A stretch of 64,000 bases of DNA from Saccharothrix espanaensis DSM 44229 (GTDB lineage: Bacteria > Actinomycetota > Actinomycetes > Mycobacteriales > Pseudonocardiaceae), in the NCBI RefSeq assembly GCF_000328705.1, contig NC_019673.1, positions 7,141,001 to 7,205,000 of the forward strand, given 5' to 3'. The stretch's first letter is position 1, and the number at the start of each line of letters is the position of its first letter. The notes below the pieces were generated by a model. It did no database searches, was not told the origin of the DNA, and saw only the letters and a list, made by a program, of their open reading frames with translations. Shown here in pieces: positions 16,541 through 25,733 of this stretch. The position numbers and the translations under genes are program-made.

Positions 16541-19461
16541 ATGCAGACCCGCGCGCCGGTCGTGGTCGGCCGCGACGACGAACTCCGGGTGTTGGCCCGG
16601 ACGCTGACCGACGCCGCCGCCTGTCGCGGGCGCGCCGTCTTCCTGGTCGGCGAGGCCGGGATCGGCAAGACCAGGCTGGCCCGGGTGGCCGCGGGCGCGG
16701 CGTTCGACCGCGGGATGCGGGTGCTGCGCGGTCGCGGCTCGACCATCGGGCCGATGGTGCCGTTCCGCCCGCTGGCCGAGGCGCTGATGTCGTTGCTGCG
16801 CGGCGGTGACGCGCCGGACCTGCGCGAACTGGGCCCGTACCAGCCGGTGCTGGGCCGGCTGGTGCCCGAGTGGGGCGGCGAGCCGCAGGCGGGCCACTCC
16901 ATCGTCGTGCTCGCCGAGGCGGTGCTGCGGCTGCTGGCCGTCGTCGGCCGGGTCCGGCCGTGCCTGCTGGTGCTGGAGGACCTGCACGACTCGGACGCCG
17001 AGACGCTCGCGGTCATCGACTACCTGGTGGACAACCTCGACCAGGTGCCGGCCGCGCTGCTGGTCACCGCGCGCGCCGACCCCGGTCCGACGCTGGACGT
17101 GGTGCGGCTGGCCGCGCAGCGCGACGCCGGGTCGCTGCTGGAGCTGCGCCCGTTGCGCGAGGGCGAGGTGCGCCGGATGGTGGCGTCCTGCCTGGAGGTG
17201 GACGAGGCCGAGGTGCCCGAGGCGGTGGCCCAGCGGCTGTGGTCGGACAGCGCGGGCAACCCGTTCGTCGTCGAGGAGATGCTGCACGGCCTGGTCAGCG
17301 GCGGCCTGCTGGTGCGCGGGCCGGCCGGCTGGCAGGTGCTGGGCGAGCTGCGGATCAACGTGCCGACGGCGCTGGTCCGCTCGATCGCGCACCGCACCGA
17401 CCGGCTGGGGCCGCAGGGCCGCGAGCTGCTGTCGGTGGCGGCGGTGCTGGGCCACCGGTTCCCGCTGTCGGTGCTGCGCGCGGTGACCGGCATGGACGAC
17501 CACAGCCTGCTCACCCACCTGCACGCGGGCGTGGCGGCGCAGCTGGTGACGCCGGACGAGCCGGTGCCCGACTGGTACGCCTTCCGGCACCCGCTGACCG
17601 CCGAGGCGCTGCTCGCGCAGCTCACCCCGACGCACCGGGCGGACGTCTCGCGGCGCACCGCGGACGCGGTCGTGGAGCTGCACCCCGGGCTGCCCGGCGA
17701 GTGGTGCCCGCTGGTGGCCTCGCTGCGGCTGGACGCGGGCCAGAACGCCGAGGCGGGCGCGCTGCTGGCCGAGGCCGGCCGGCGGGCGCTGGCCGACGGC
17801 GCGGCGGGCTCCGCGGTGCGGCTGCTCGACCACGCGCACCGGCTGCCGCTGGGCCGGGTCGACGTGGGGCTGCGCGCGGACGTGCTGGCGTCGCTGCTGC
17901 CGGCGCTGGGCGAGGCGGGCCAGTTCGAGCGGGCGTTCGCGCTGCAGGACGCGGTGGCCGAGCTGAGCGCGGCCGGTCTGGACCGGGTGCGCCGCGCCGA
18001 GCTGCACACCGGGCTGGCGAAGGTGGCCTGGCTGGCCGGCCGCGAAGAGGACGGCATGGCGCAGGTGGAGGCCGCGCGGTCGCTGCTCGGCCCGGACGCC
18101 GACGACGCGCACTCGGCCCGGCTCGACTCGGTGGAAAAGTTCCTGACCCTCGACGCGCGGCTGCCGGACCGGATCGCTAAGCGGAGCTGCTGGCCCGCCG
18201 GGCGGCCGAGGCGGCCCGCCGGGCGGCGCTGCCCGAGGTGGGCTGCGAGGCGTGGCAGCTGCTCGGCATCCTGGCCCGGGAACGGGACCTGGGCGAGGCC
18301 ACCGACCACTTCACCCGGGCCCGCCGGCTCGCCGAGGAGCACCGGCTGCCGATCCAGCGGATCTACGCCGTGGTGCGGCTGGCCGGGCTGGACTGGCTGG
18401 CCGACGGCTCGGCGGCGGAGCTGGTCGAGGCGCGCGAGGAGGCGCTGCGGGTCGGCGCGATCACGGTGGCCTACAACGTCGACGCGATCCTCGGGCTGGA
18501 CCTCGTGCTGCGCGGGCAGTACCAGGCGGCGCGCGAGCAGCTGGCCCGCTGCGGCGAGGGGACCCGCCGGCTGCAACTCAAGTCGATGACGCTCTACGTG
18601 CTGATGGCCCAGGCCACCGCCGCCGCGCACCAGGGCCGTCGGTCCGAAGTGGACAGTGCGCTGGCGGAGTTCACCGCGCTGGGCGGGGTCGGCTCGCAGG
18701 AGCGGCCGCTGTGCTTCGGCCTGGCGCGGGCGTTCTGCGCGCTGATGGAGGAGGACCGCGACCTCGCCGCCCACGACGTGGCGCGGGCGATGGCCTACGA
18801 GGCGGAGACGCCGACCACGTTCCACCTGTCCGGCACGCACGGCCTGCGGCTGCTGCTGGGCGCGCTGTCCGGCGCGCTGGACCACGCGGCGTACCGGGAG
18901 ATCACCCGTTCGGCGGCGGCCGGGATGCGGTGGAACCGGGTGTTCGGGCAGTTCGCGCTGGCCGTGCTGCACGGCCGGGAGGGCCGGGAGGCCGAGGCCG
19001 CCGCGGCGGTGCGGGCGGCCCGGGACGCGGCGTCGATCTACCCGCTGGCCCGCCACCTCGGGCTGCGCCTGGTCGCCGAGGCGGCGGTGGCCGACGGCTG
19101 GGGCGAGCCGGTGGCCTGGCTGCGCGGCGCGGAGGAGTACTTCCACCAGGCCGGCGCGACGGCCGTGGCCAGCGCGTGCCGGGGCCTGCTGCGCCAGGTG
19201 GGCGCGTCGGTGCCGCAGCGCCGGACGGGGTCCGACCAGGTGCCCCGGGAGCTGCGGGCGCTGGGCGTGACCGTGCGGGAGTTCGAAGTGTTCCGGCTGA
19301 TGGCGGGCAGGCTGGGCAACAAGGCGATCGCGACCCGGCTGCACATCTCGCCGCGCACGGTGGAGAAACACGTGGCCAGCCTGATCACCAAGACCGCGCA
19401 GCCGGACCGGGAGTCGCTCAGCGCGTTCGCCGCCGACCTGGGACCCTCCGACCGGCCCTAG
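16541..19461 (+). pseudogene. LAL-type LuxR regulator broken by a frameshift
   Basis: Together the two halves make a ~970-residue LAL (large ATP-binding LuxR) activator. The first frame (ATG 16541) has Walker A GEAGIGKTRLA near residue 40, CLLVLEDLHD as Walker B and a long helical sensor region. At about 18176-18181 the frame changes: the N-terminal frame runs on as unrelated sequence to 18589, while the homologous sequence continues in another frame from GCGGAGCTGCTGGCC, directly after an in-frame TAA. Removing two bases or adding one there restores one continuous protein. The C-terminus has a normal LuxR HTH (LTVREFEV-like start, NKAIATRLHISPRTVEKHVASL). It lies just after the LanM locus and would be its natural activator. 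Confidence 0.75.
18238..19461 (+). CDS. C-terminal half of the LAL regulator with LuxR HTH
   Basis: If the frameshift is real, this 407-residue part could still be made from the GTG at 18238. It contains part of the helical repeat region and the complete LuxR-type DNA-binding domain but no ATPase, so it would be free of the nucleotide control of the full protein. No good ribosome site is visible before the GTG, so expression is doubtful. Confidence 0.45.
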   Translation: MGCEAWQLLGILARERDLGEATDHFTRARRLAEEHRLPIQRIYAVVRLAGLDWLADGSAAELVEAREEALRVGAITVAYNVDAILGLDLVLRGQYQAAREQLARCGEGTRRLQLKSMTLYVLMAQATAAAHQGRRSEVDSALAEFTALGGVGSQERPLCFGLARAFCALMEEDRDLAAHDVARAMAYEAETPTTFHLSGTHGLRLLLGALSGALDHAAYREITRSAAAGMRWNRVFGQFALAVLHGREGREAEAAAAVRAARDAASIYPLARHLGLRLVAEAAVADGWGEPVAWLRGAEEYFHQAGATAVASACRGLLRQVGASVPQRRTGSDQVPRELRALGVTVREFEVFRLMAGRLGNKAIATRLHISPRTVEKHVASLITKTAQPDRESLSAFAADLGPSDRP

Positions 19462-19495
19462 CCGGGGCGCGGGGCGGGGCGCTAGGAACTGCACC

Positions 19496-20224
19496 GTGAG
19501 GATCCTCTTGGCACTGGTGCTGATGGTGGTCATGGGCGGTGTCGTCGGCGTCGGCGGCGTGGCCCAGGCGTCCGAAGAGCCGTACCGCGACCCCGACGTG
19601 ACGCGGGGTCCGTGCGCGTACACCAAGACCCCGGACGACCCGGCGGCGCGGCCGGTGAAGCTCCCGCCGGACCCGAGGCGCACGCCGGACCGGGGCCGGG
19701 TCGAGGTGCTGCTCAAGACCAACCAGGGCGACATCCCCCTGGTGCTCGACCGCGCGCAGGCCCCGTGCACCGTCCAGAGCTTCCTGCACCTGGTGGAGAA
19801 GAAGTTCTACGACGCGACCACGTGCCACCGGCTGACCGCGTACCCGACGCTCAAGGTGCTGCAGTGCGGCGACCCGAGCGGGACCGGCGAGCGCGGCCCC
19901 GGCTACAAGTACAAGGACGAGCTGCCGACGAACCTGCCGCCCGCGCCGAACGACCCGACCGGCGAGCGGCGGATCTACCCGCGCGGCACGCTGGCGATGG
20001 CCAACGCGGGCCCGGACACCAACGGCAGCCAGTTCTTCCTGGTGACCGCGGACAGCACGCTGCGGCCGAACTACACGGTCTTCGGCAAGATCAAGCCGGA
20101 GGGCCTGCGCACCCTGGACAAGGTCGCCGCGTCGGGCATCAAGCCCACCCCGGACAACCCGGCCCCGGTCGACGGCAGCCCGGCCAAGCCGGTGGACATC
20201 AAGCGCGCCAAGAAGGACTGCTGA
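19496..20224 (+). CDS. Exported cyclophilin-type peptidyl-prolyl isomerase
   Basis: 242 residues with a GTG start. An N-terminal signal segment (LLALVLMVVMGGVVGVGGVAQA) exports it; it has no lipobox. The cyclophilin domain runs from about residue 70: VEVLLKTNQGDIPLVLD, FYDATTCHRLTAYP, GTLAMANAGPDTNGSQFFLVT and PNYTVFGKI. The NGSQFF block is the core of the active site. It assists folding of exported proteins. Followed by a very stable terminator. Confidence 0.9.
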   Translation: MRILLALVLMVVMGGVVGVGGVAQASEEPYRDPDVTRGPCAYTKTPDDPAARPVKLPPDPRRTPDRGRVEVLLKTNQGDIPLVLDRAQAPCTVQSFLHLVEKKFYDATTCHRLTAYPTLKVLQCGDPSGTGERGPGYKYKDELPTNLPPAPNDPTGERRIYPRGTLAMANAGPDTNGSQFFLVTADSTLRPNYTVFGKIKPEGLRTLDKVAASGIKPTPDNPAPVDGSPAKPVDIKRAKKDC

Positions 20225-20227
20225 CCT

Positions 20228-20265
20228 GTCACCGGGGCACCGCGGCGGTGCGGTGCCCCGGTGAC
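20228..20265. terminator. Bidirectional terminator
   Basis: A perfect 16-bp stem (GTCACCGGGGCACCGC with its complement) with a 6-base loop between the convergent PPIase and GNAT genes. Confidence 0.85.
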
Positions 20266-20296
20266 GGGTTCGAGCGATGGCCGCGAGTGGACGTGC

Positions 20297-20848
20297 TCAG
20301 CGCGCCGCGTCCGTGGCGAGGCGGGAGTAGACGAGCACGTCGGCGCGGCGGGTGCCGAAGGTGAGGAAGCTGCGCAGCCTCCCCTCCAGCAGGTAGCCGT
20401 TGATCTCCAGCACTCGTCGCGACCCGTGGTTGTCCGGCTCCACCCACGCCTCGACGCGCGCGAAGCCGCCGACGTTCAGGCCCCAGGCGGTCGTCAGCGC
20501 GATCGCGCGGGAGGCGATCCCCCGGCGGCGGGCGGCGGGGACGATCCAGTAGCCGATCCCGGCGACGCCGTCCTGCGGGCGCAGCATCAGGTTGACGTGC
20601 CCCACCGCCTGGTCGGTGTGCTGCTCGGCGATCGCCATCGACACGCCTTCCCCCGACGTGCGCCGCGCGTGCTGACGGGCGATGTAGGCCAGGCCCGCCT
20701 CGAGGGTGTAGCGCGCGGGAACGGTGGTGCCCTGCGGGATTCGGGGGTCCCGGGATGCCTGCTCGACGCACGACAGGTCCGTGTCGCGCCACGGGCGCAC
20801 GCGGACGACGCCATCGTCGAGCGGGTCCGGAGAAGCCAGATCGGTCAC
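20297..20848 (-). CDS. GNAT family N-acetyltransferase (RimJ/RimL type)
   Basis: About 183 residues. VRVRPWRDTDLSCVEQAS at the start, VAGIGYWIVPAARRRGIASRAIALTTAWGL as the acetyl-CoA binding block (RRRGIA corresponds to the Q/RxxGxG/A loop) and WVEPDNHGSRRVLEINGY near the end are typical of the RimJ/RimL-like GNAT subfamily. The substrate is unknown. The GTG at 20848 is preferred; a TTG at 20878 would add ten residues without a better ribosome site. Confidence 0.85.
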   Translation of the reverse strand: MTDLASPDPLDDGVVRVRPWRDTDLSCVEQASRDPRIPQGTTVPARYTLEAGLAYIARQHARRTSGEGVSMAIAEQHTDQAVGHVNLMLRPQDGVAGIGYWIVPAARRRGIASRAIALTTAWGLNVGGFARVEAWVEPDNHGSRRVLEINGYLLEGRLRSFLTFGTRRADVLVYSRLATDAAR

Positions 20849-20975
20849 GGTCGGCCATTTCAGCACAACGCAGCGCAAGCGTCATCCGGATTGGACGGTT
20901 CTCGGCTTGATCGACCGGGGTGGACGACGGGCTCAGCTCCCGCGCGAGGTGTCGCCGCGCCCGAGCCGACCTCGG

Positions 20976-21698
20976 TCACCGCGTCGGTGCGACGATCCTG
21001 AGGTCGGTGTTCCAGTTGGTGAACCGGTGCTGGGTACGCTGGAAGATGTTGTCCTCCAACGTCTTGAGCACCTGCTCCACCCGCACCGGCAGGCCGCCGG
21101 GCCCGACCCAGAGCACGGCCGTCGCGGTGAAGCCGGACTCGTAGGCCGCCAGCAGCTGGGACCGGTGGGTCACGTCGGAGGTCTGCTCGGCCTGCGACCG
21201 CAGGTCGACCAGCATGGTGTAGCGGTGGGTCGGCACGCCGTCGAGCGACTCGTCCCCGGTCTCCACGACCAGCGAGCCGCGCAGCGCCGAGACCACCGAG
21301 CGCGGGTCCACCTCGTCGGCGAGGCCGTCCACGGCCACCCCGGACTTCACGCCGGCGCGGTCGGTGCGCCCGAGCCTCGTCCACGAGCCGCCGTCGGAGC
21401 GCAGGTAGCCGGCGTCGGGGAGCACCACGACCTCCACGTTGTCCTCACGCAGCATGACCAGCCGGGCGTCCCGGGACCGGACCAGGCCGCCCTCGGCGCG
21501 CACCTTGCGGCCGGACATCGCGGTCTCGGCGTCGAACCGCACCGAGTACTGGCCCTCCACCCTGGCCACCAGCGACGTGACCAGCGACGAGGCGTCGCGC
21601 GCCACGGGCTCCAGGGTCGGTTCCGGCACCGCTGTCCGGCTCGCGCACCCCGCCGCCAGCACGACGCACAGCAGCAACGGGACCGCGGACCAGCGCAT
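20976..21698 (-). CDS. LppX/LprG-like lipoprotein candidate
   Basis: 240 residues; the ATG at 21698 places the positive charge directly before LLLCVVLAAGC, a lipobox with Cys at about residue 18. The mature part has the pattern of the actinobacterial LolA-like carrier lipoproteins: an SLVTSLVARVEGQYSVRFDAET helix-strand start, strands VMLREDNVEVVVLPDAGYLR and GVPTHRYTMLVDL. Such proteins hold hydrophobic ligands between membrane and cell wall. The fold assignment is by pattern only. Confidence 0.75.
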   Translation of the reverse strand: MRWSAVPLLLCVVLAAGCASRTAVPEPTLEPVARDASSLVTSLVARVEGQYSVRFDAETAMSGRKVRAEGGLVRSRDARLVMLREDNVEVVVLPDAGYLRSDGGSWTRLGRTDRAGVKSGVAVDGLADEVDPRSVVSALRGSLVVETGDESLDGVPTHRYTMLVDLRSQAEQTSDVTHRSQLLAAYESGFTATAVLWVGPGGLPVRVEQVLKTLEDNIFQRTQHRFTNWNTDLRIVAPTR

Positions 21699-21796
21699 GA
21701 TTTCCCCCACGAAACGGATCAACGGCAACCATCTTCGCGCACCCGCGCGACATAAGGAGTGCGAACCCGCAAACTACCTGGGCTACCGTTCGGCGT

Positions 21797-22447
21797 ATGC
21801 CCCACGTGCTTTCGGTGAACATCGGCGCGCGCGCCGACTTCGAGCCCGCGGTGATCGGCCACACCGGTCACGACAAGCGGCCGGTGTCCGGCGCGGTCCG
21901 GATCAGCGCCCCGGCCGGCCCCGGGAGCGGCCTGGCCGGCGACCACATCTCCGACGGGCGCAGCCACGGCGGACCGGACCAGGCGGTGTACGCCTACTCC
22001 CGCGAGGACCTCGACACCTGGTCCGCGGAACTCGGCCGCGACCTCGCACCGGGCATCTTCGGCGAGAACCTGACCACGGTGGGCGTCGACCCGACCAACG
22101 CCGTGGTGGGCGAGCGCTGGCGGATCGGCGGCACGCTGCTCCAGGTGACCGACCCGCGCATCCCGTGCCGCACCTTCGTGGGCGTGATGGACGTACAGGG
22201 CTGGATGAAGCTGTTCACCGAACGCGCGCTGTGCGGCACGTACTTCCGGGTGCTGGAGCCGGGTTCGGTGACGGCCGGTGACGAGATCGTGCTGGTCGAC
22301 CGGCCGGACCACGACGTGACGGTCCAGCTCGTGTTCCGGGCGCTGACCCTGGAGCCGGAGCTGCTCCCCCGGTTGCTCGCGGTCGCCCCGCACCTGACCG
22401 AGAAGACCCGGGCGAAGGTGCGCCGCCGGCTGGGCGCCGCGGTCTGA
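21797..22447 (+). CDS. MOSC domain-containing protein (YiiM-like)
   Basis: 216 residues, cytoplasmic. The MOSC beta-barrel spans about residues 25-165, with GRSHGGPDQAVYAY, GIFGENLTTVG and VTDPRIPCRTF (the conserved Cys that would bind the sulfur or molybdenum cofactor ligand). A C-terminal helical 3-alpha region (LEPELLPRLLAVAPHLTEKTR) resembles YiiM. Probably a molybdenum-cofactor dependent reductase or sulfur carrier protein; the substrate is not known. Confidence 0.88.
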   Translation: MPHVLSVNIGARADFEPAVIGHTGHDKRPVSGAVRISAPAGPGSGLAGDHISDGRSHGGPDQAVYAYSREDLDTWSAELGRDLAPGIFGENLTTVGVDPTNAVVGERWRIGGTLLQVTDPRIPCRTFVGVMDVQGWMKLFTERALCGTYFRVLEPGSVTAGDEIVLVDRPDHDVTVQLVFRALTLEPELLPRLLAVAPHLTEKTRAKVRRRLGAAV

Positions 22448-22457
22448 CGACCGCGCG

Positions 22458-22489
22458 GCGGCGGACCCGGGGCGTCCCGGGTCCGCCGC
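22458..22489. terminator. Bidirectional terminator
   Basis: A perfect 14-bp stem (GCGGCGGACCCGGG-type) with the tetraloop GCGT between the convergent MOSC and aldo/keto reductase genes. Confidence 0.8.
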
Positions 22490-22498
22490 GGCGGGGGC

Positions 22499-23338
22499 TC
22501 AGCCGAGCGCGGACAGCTTCTCGAACTGCTCGTCGGTCAGCTCGATCGAGCGGGCCGCGGTGTTCTCCTCCAGGTGCGCGACCGACGACGTGCCCGGGAT
22601 CGGCAGCACGACCGGCGAGCGGCGCAGCAGCCAGGCCAGCGCGAGCTGCGCGGGCGTGGCGCCGTGGTCCTTGGCGGCGGTGTCCAGCACGCCGCCGGGG
22701 CGGGCCAGTTCGCCGGTGGCGACCGGGAACCACGGGATGAACGCGATGTTGTGCTCGGTCGCGTAGTCGAGCACCGCCTCGTGCCGCCGGTTGGCCAGGT
22801 TGTACAGGTTCTGCACGCTGGCGATCGGCACGACCTCCCGGGCCGCCGCGAGCTGCGAGACGTCCACTTCGGACAGTCCGATGTGCCGGATCTTGCCCTC
22901 GTCGCGGAGCTTCTTGAGCTCGCCGACCTGGTCCTCCAGCGGCACCTCGGGGTCGATCCGGTGCAGCTGGAACAGGTCGATCCGCTCGACGCCGAGCCGG
23001 CGCAGGCTGGTCTCCAGCGCCTGCCGCAGGTAGAACGGCTTGCCCAGCGTGTGCCACTCGTTGGGGCCGGTGCGGACCAGGCCCGCCTTGGTCGCGACGA
23101 CCAGGTTGTCGGCGTAGGGGTGCAGCGCCTCCCGGATGAGCTCCTCGTTGACGTGCGGCCCGTACGAGTCGGCCGTGTCGATGAAGTCGATCCCGAGTTC
23201 GACGGCCCGCCGCAGCACGGCGAGCGCGTTGTCCCGGTCGGCCGGCGGGCCCCAGATGCCCTCGCCGGTCAGCCGCATCGCGCCGTAGCCGAGCCGGTTG
23301 ACCGTCAGGTCCCCGCCCAGCGAAAAGGTCTCGGACAC
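22499..23338 (-). CDS. Aldo/keto reductase
   Basis: 279 residues, NADPH-dependent TIM-barrel oxidoreductase. The catalytic tetrad is visible: Asp and Tyr in FIDTADSYGPHVNEELI, Lys in VVATKAGLV and His in FQLHRIDP. The C-terminal VVLPIPGTSSVAHLEENTAA binds the cofactor phosphate. GTG start with AGAGGAG upstream. Contains one copy of the 13-mer GTCCGAAGTGGAC described in the findings. Substrate unknown. Confidence 0.92.
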   Translation of the reverse strand: MSETFSLGGDLTVNRLGYGAMRLTGEGIWGPPADRDNALAVLRRAVELGIDFIDTADSYGPHVNEELIREALHPYADNLVVATKAGLVRTGPNEWHTLGKPFYLRQALETSLRRLGVERIDLFQLHRIDPEVPLEDQVGELKKLRDEGKIRHIGLSEVDVSQLAAAREVVPIASVQNLYNLANRRHEAVLDYATEHNIAFIPWFPVATGELARPGGVLDTAAKDHGATPAQLALAWLLRRSPVVLPIPGTSSVAHLEENTAARSIELTDEQFEKLSALG

Positions 23339-23430
23339 CTCTGGTGCTCCTCTGTCAGGTTGACGGACGTCCCCACCGCGCCAACTCCGCGCGGGCCCCG
23401 TGTTGTTCCCGATCCCGGGACCGGGTTCGG

Positions 23431-23453
23431 CCGGTCCCGGCAGCCGGGACCGG
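23431..23453 (-). terminator. Terminator after paaZ
   Basis: A perfect 10-bp stem (CCGGTCCCGG with its complement) around CAG, 25 bases past the paaZ stop and before the aldo/keto reductase promoter region. Confidence 0.65.
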
Positions 23454-23477
23454 CGGCAGGTGCCGGGGAGGCCGGGG

Positions 23478-25505
23478 TCAGCGGGTCTTGGCGACCAGGG
23501 TCAGCACGTCGTACTTGGCGACCGATTCGCCCTTCTGGTTGACCAGGTCCGCGTCCCAGCGCACCTCGCCGTAGTCCTGGTCCTCGCGCGGGGTGATCTG
23601 CTTGGCGGTGAGCGTCACGGTGAGCTCGTCGCCGGGGAACGTGGGGGTGAGGAAGCGCAGGTTGTCCAGCCCGTAGTTGGCCAGCACCGGGCCCGGCTCG
23701 GGCGAGACGAACAGGCCGGCGGCGAACGACACCACCAGGTAGCCGTGCGCGACCCGACCGCCGAAGAACGGGTTGGCGGCGGCGGCTTCCTCGTCCATGT
23801 GCGCGTAGAACGTGTCGCCGGTGAACGACGCGAAGTGCTCGACGTCCTCCAGCGTCACGGTGCGCGGCCCGGCCACCACCGAGTCGCCGATCCTCAGCTC
23901 CGCCAACGACTTGCGGAACGGGTGCTCGGCGGACTCGGTGCGCTCGGCCCCGGCCGTCCACTGGCCGGTGACGGCGGTGAGCACCCGCGGGCTGCCCTGC
24001 ACGGCGGTGCGCTGGAGGTGGTGCAACACGCCCCGGATGCCGCCCATCTCCTCGCCGCCGCCCGCCCGGCCGGGCCCGCCGTGCACCAGGGCCGGCAGCG
24101 GCGAGCCGTGACCGGTGGACTCCTTGGCGTCGTCGCGGTCGAGCACCAGCAGCCGGCCGTGCCAGGGGGCCACGCCGAGCACGACCTCGCGGACGAACGA
24201 CGTGTCGTAGCTCACCACCGAGCCGACCAGGCTGCCCGCACCCCGGGCGGCCAGTTCCACGGCGTGGGCGGCCCCGGAGTAGGGCAGCAGCGTGGAGACC
24301 GGGCCGAACGCCTCGACCTCGTGCGGCTGGGCGCGGTCCGGGTCGGCCTTGAGCAGCACCGGCGAGAGGAACGCGCCGCGCTCGGCGTCGGCGTCGACCA
24401 CCTCGACGGTGTCCGGCGACCCGTAGACCACCTCGCCCGCCTCCAGCAGCGTCTTGAGCGAGCGGCGCACCTCTTCGCGTTGCTCCAGCCCGGCCAGCGC
24501 GCCCATCCGCACCGACTCGTTGGCCGGGTTGCCGATCACGACCTCGGCCAGCCGGGCTCGGGCGGCCTCGGCGACGTCGTCGAGCAGCTCGGCGGGCACC
24601 AGCGCGCGCCGGATCGCGGTGCACTTCTGGCCGGCCTTGGTGGTCATCTCGCTGACCAGCTGCTTGACGAACAGGTCGAACTCGGGCGTGCCGGGCGTCG
24701 CGTCGGGGCCCAGGATGGAGCAGTTCAGCGAGTCGGCCTCGGCGTTGAACCGCACCGACGAGCGGATCACCGCCGGGTGGGTGCGCAGCAGCTGCGCGGT
24801 GGAGGCCGAGCCGGTGAAGCCGACCAGGTCCTGCGCGGTGAGGTGGTCGAGCAGGTCGCCCGCGCTGCCCGAGACGAGCTGCACCGAGCCCTCCGGGAGC
24901 AGGCCGGAGGCGAGCATCAGCTCGACCAGCTTCTCGGTGATGTACGCGGTCTGCGAGGCGGGCTTGATCAGCGACGGGACGCCGGCGACGAACGCGGGCG
25001 CGAACTTCTCCAACGGGCCCCACATCGGGAAGTTGAAGGCGTTGATCTGCACCGCGACCCCGCGCAGCGGCGTGCCGATGTGCCGGCCCACGAACGTGCC
25101 GCCGCGGCTGAGCGGCTCCAGAGCGCCGTCGACGTAGACGGTGTCGTTGGGCAGCTCGCGCTTGGCCTTGCTCGCGTAGGTGAACAGCACGCCGATGCCG
25201 CCGTCGACGTCGATCAGCGAGTCGGTCCTGGTCGCCCCGGAGCGGGCCGACAGCGCATACAGCTCCTCGCGGTGTTCCCGCAGGTAGGAGGCCAGGGCCT
25301 TGAGCAGCGCGCCGCGCTGGTGGAAGGTCAGCTCGCGCAGCGCGGGCCCGCCGGTGCGCCGGCCGTGGTCCAGCGCCGCGGCCATGTCGACGCCCGCCGA
25401 CGAGATGCGGGTGATCTCCTCGCCGGTCACCGCGTCGTGCAGCGGCGCGCCCTCGGCGGACGACGTGTGCCAGCGACCGGAGACGTAGCTGCGCAGCATG
25501 GCCAT
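23478..25505 (-). CDS. paaZ: Bifunctional oxepin-CoA hydrolase / aldehyde dehydrogenase PaaZ
   Basis: 675 residues. It opens the ring of oxepin-CoA and oxidises the resulting aldehyde in aerobic phenylacetate degradation. Residues ~1-510 are an aldehyde dehydrogenase (NAFNFPMWGPLEKFAPAFVAG, VGFTGSASTA, catalytic Cys in AGQKCTAIRRA about residue 292). Residues ~530-675 are a MaoC-like hydratase (FASFTGDTFYAHMD, NPFFGGRVAHGYL). GGAGG lies ten bases before the ATG. Length and order equal PaaZ. None of the other paa genes is nearby, so the pathway must be encoded elsewhere. Confidence 0.93.
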   Translation of the reverse strand: MAMLRSYVSGRWHTSSAEGAPLHDAVTGEEITRISSAGVDMAAALDHGRRTGGPALRELTFHQRGALLKALASYLREHREELYALSARSGATRTDSLIDVDGGIGVLFTYASKAKRELPNDTVYVDGALEPLSRGGTFVGRHIGTPLRGVAVQINAFNFPMWGPLEKFAPAFVAGVPSLIKPASQTAYITEKLVELMLASGLLPEGSVQLVSGSAGDLLDHLTAQDLVGFTGSASTAQLLRTHPAVIRSSVRFNAEADSLNCSILGPDATPGTPEFDLFVKQLVSEMTTKAGQKCTAIRRALVPAELLDDVAEAARARLAEVVIGNPANESVRMGALAGLEQREEVRRSLKTLLEAGEVVYGSPDTVEVVDADAERGAFLSPVLLKADPDRAQPHEVEAFGPVSTLLPYSGAAHAVELAARGAGSLVGSVVSYDTSFVREVVLGVAPWHGRLLVLDRDDAKESTGHGSPLPALVHGGPGRAGGGEEMGGIRGVLHHLQRTAVQGSPRVLTAVTGQWTAGAERTESAEHPFRKSLAELRIGDSVVAGPRTVTLEDVEHFASFTGDTFYAHMDEEAAAANPFFGGRVAHGYLVVSFAAGLFVSPEPGPVLANYGLDNLRFLTPTFPGDELTVTLTAKQITPREDQDYGEVRWDADLVNQKGESVAKYDVLTLVAKTR

Positions 25506-25581
25506 CGGTGGTCGACCTCCTTGTCGGTGCCGGTGGGTGTCCCGGCTTACCGGACAGTAAAGCCCCACTACTTTCATCGTG

Positions 25582-25594
25582 GCTTGATTCAAGC
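25582..25594. promoter_or_regulatory. Palindrome in the divergent paaZ promoter region
   Basis: GCTTGATTCAAGC is a perfect 6+1+6 palindrome 77 bases before paaZ and 140 before the divergent acyl-CoA dehydrogenase-like gene. It may be an operator, for instance of a TetR-type PaaR regulator; this is untested. Confidence 0.4.
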
Positions 25595-25733
25595 TGATGG
25601 AGCAACCTCGGGCGCGCCGCCGCCCGAGTGACGGGAGTACCGCCGAGGACACGGGTTCTGGTAGAAGCGACAGCCGATCACCGGCATCGGCGGCGTCGCC
25701 GGCGGAAGTGGGCCGTTGCGGCATGATTCGCCC

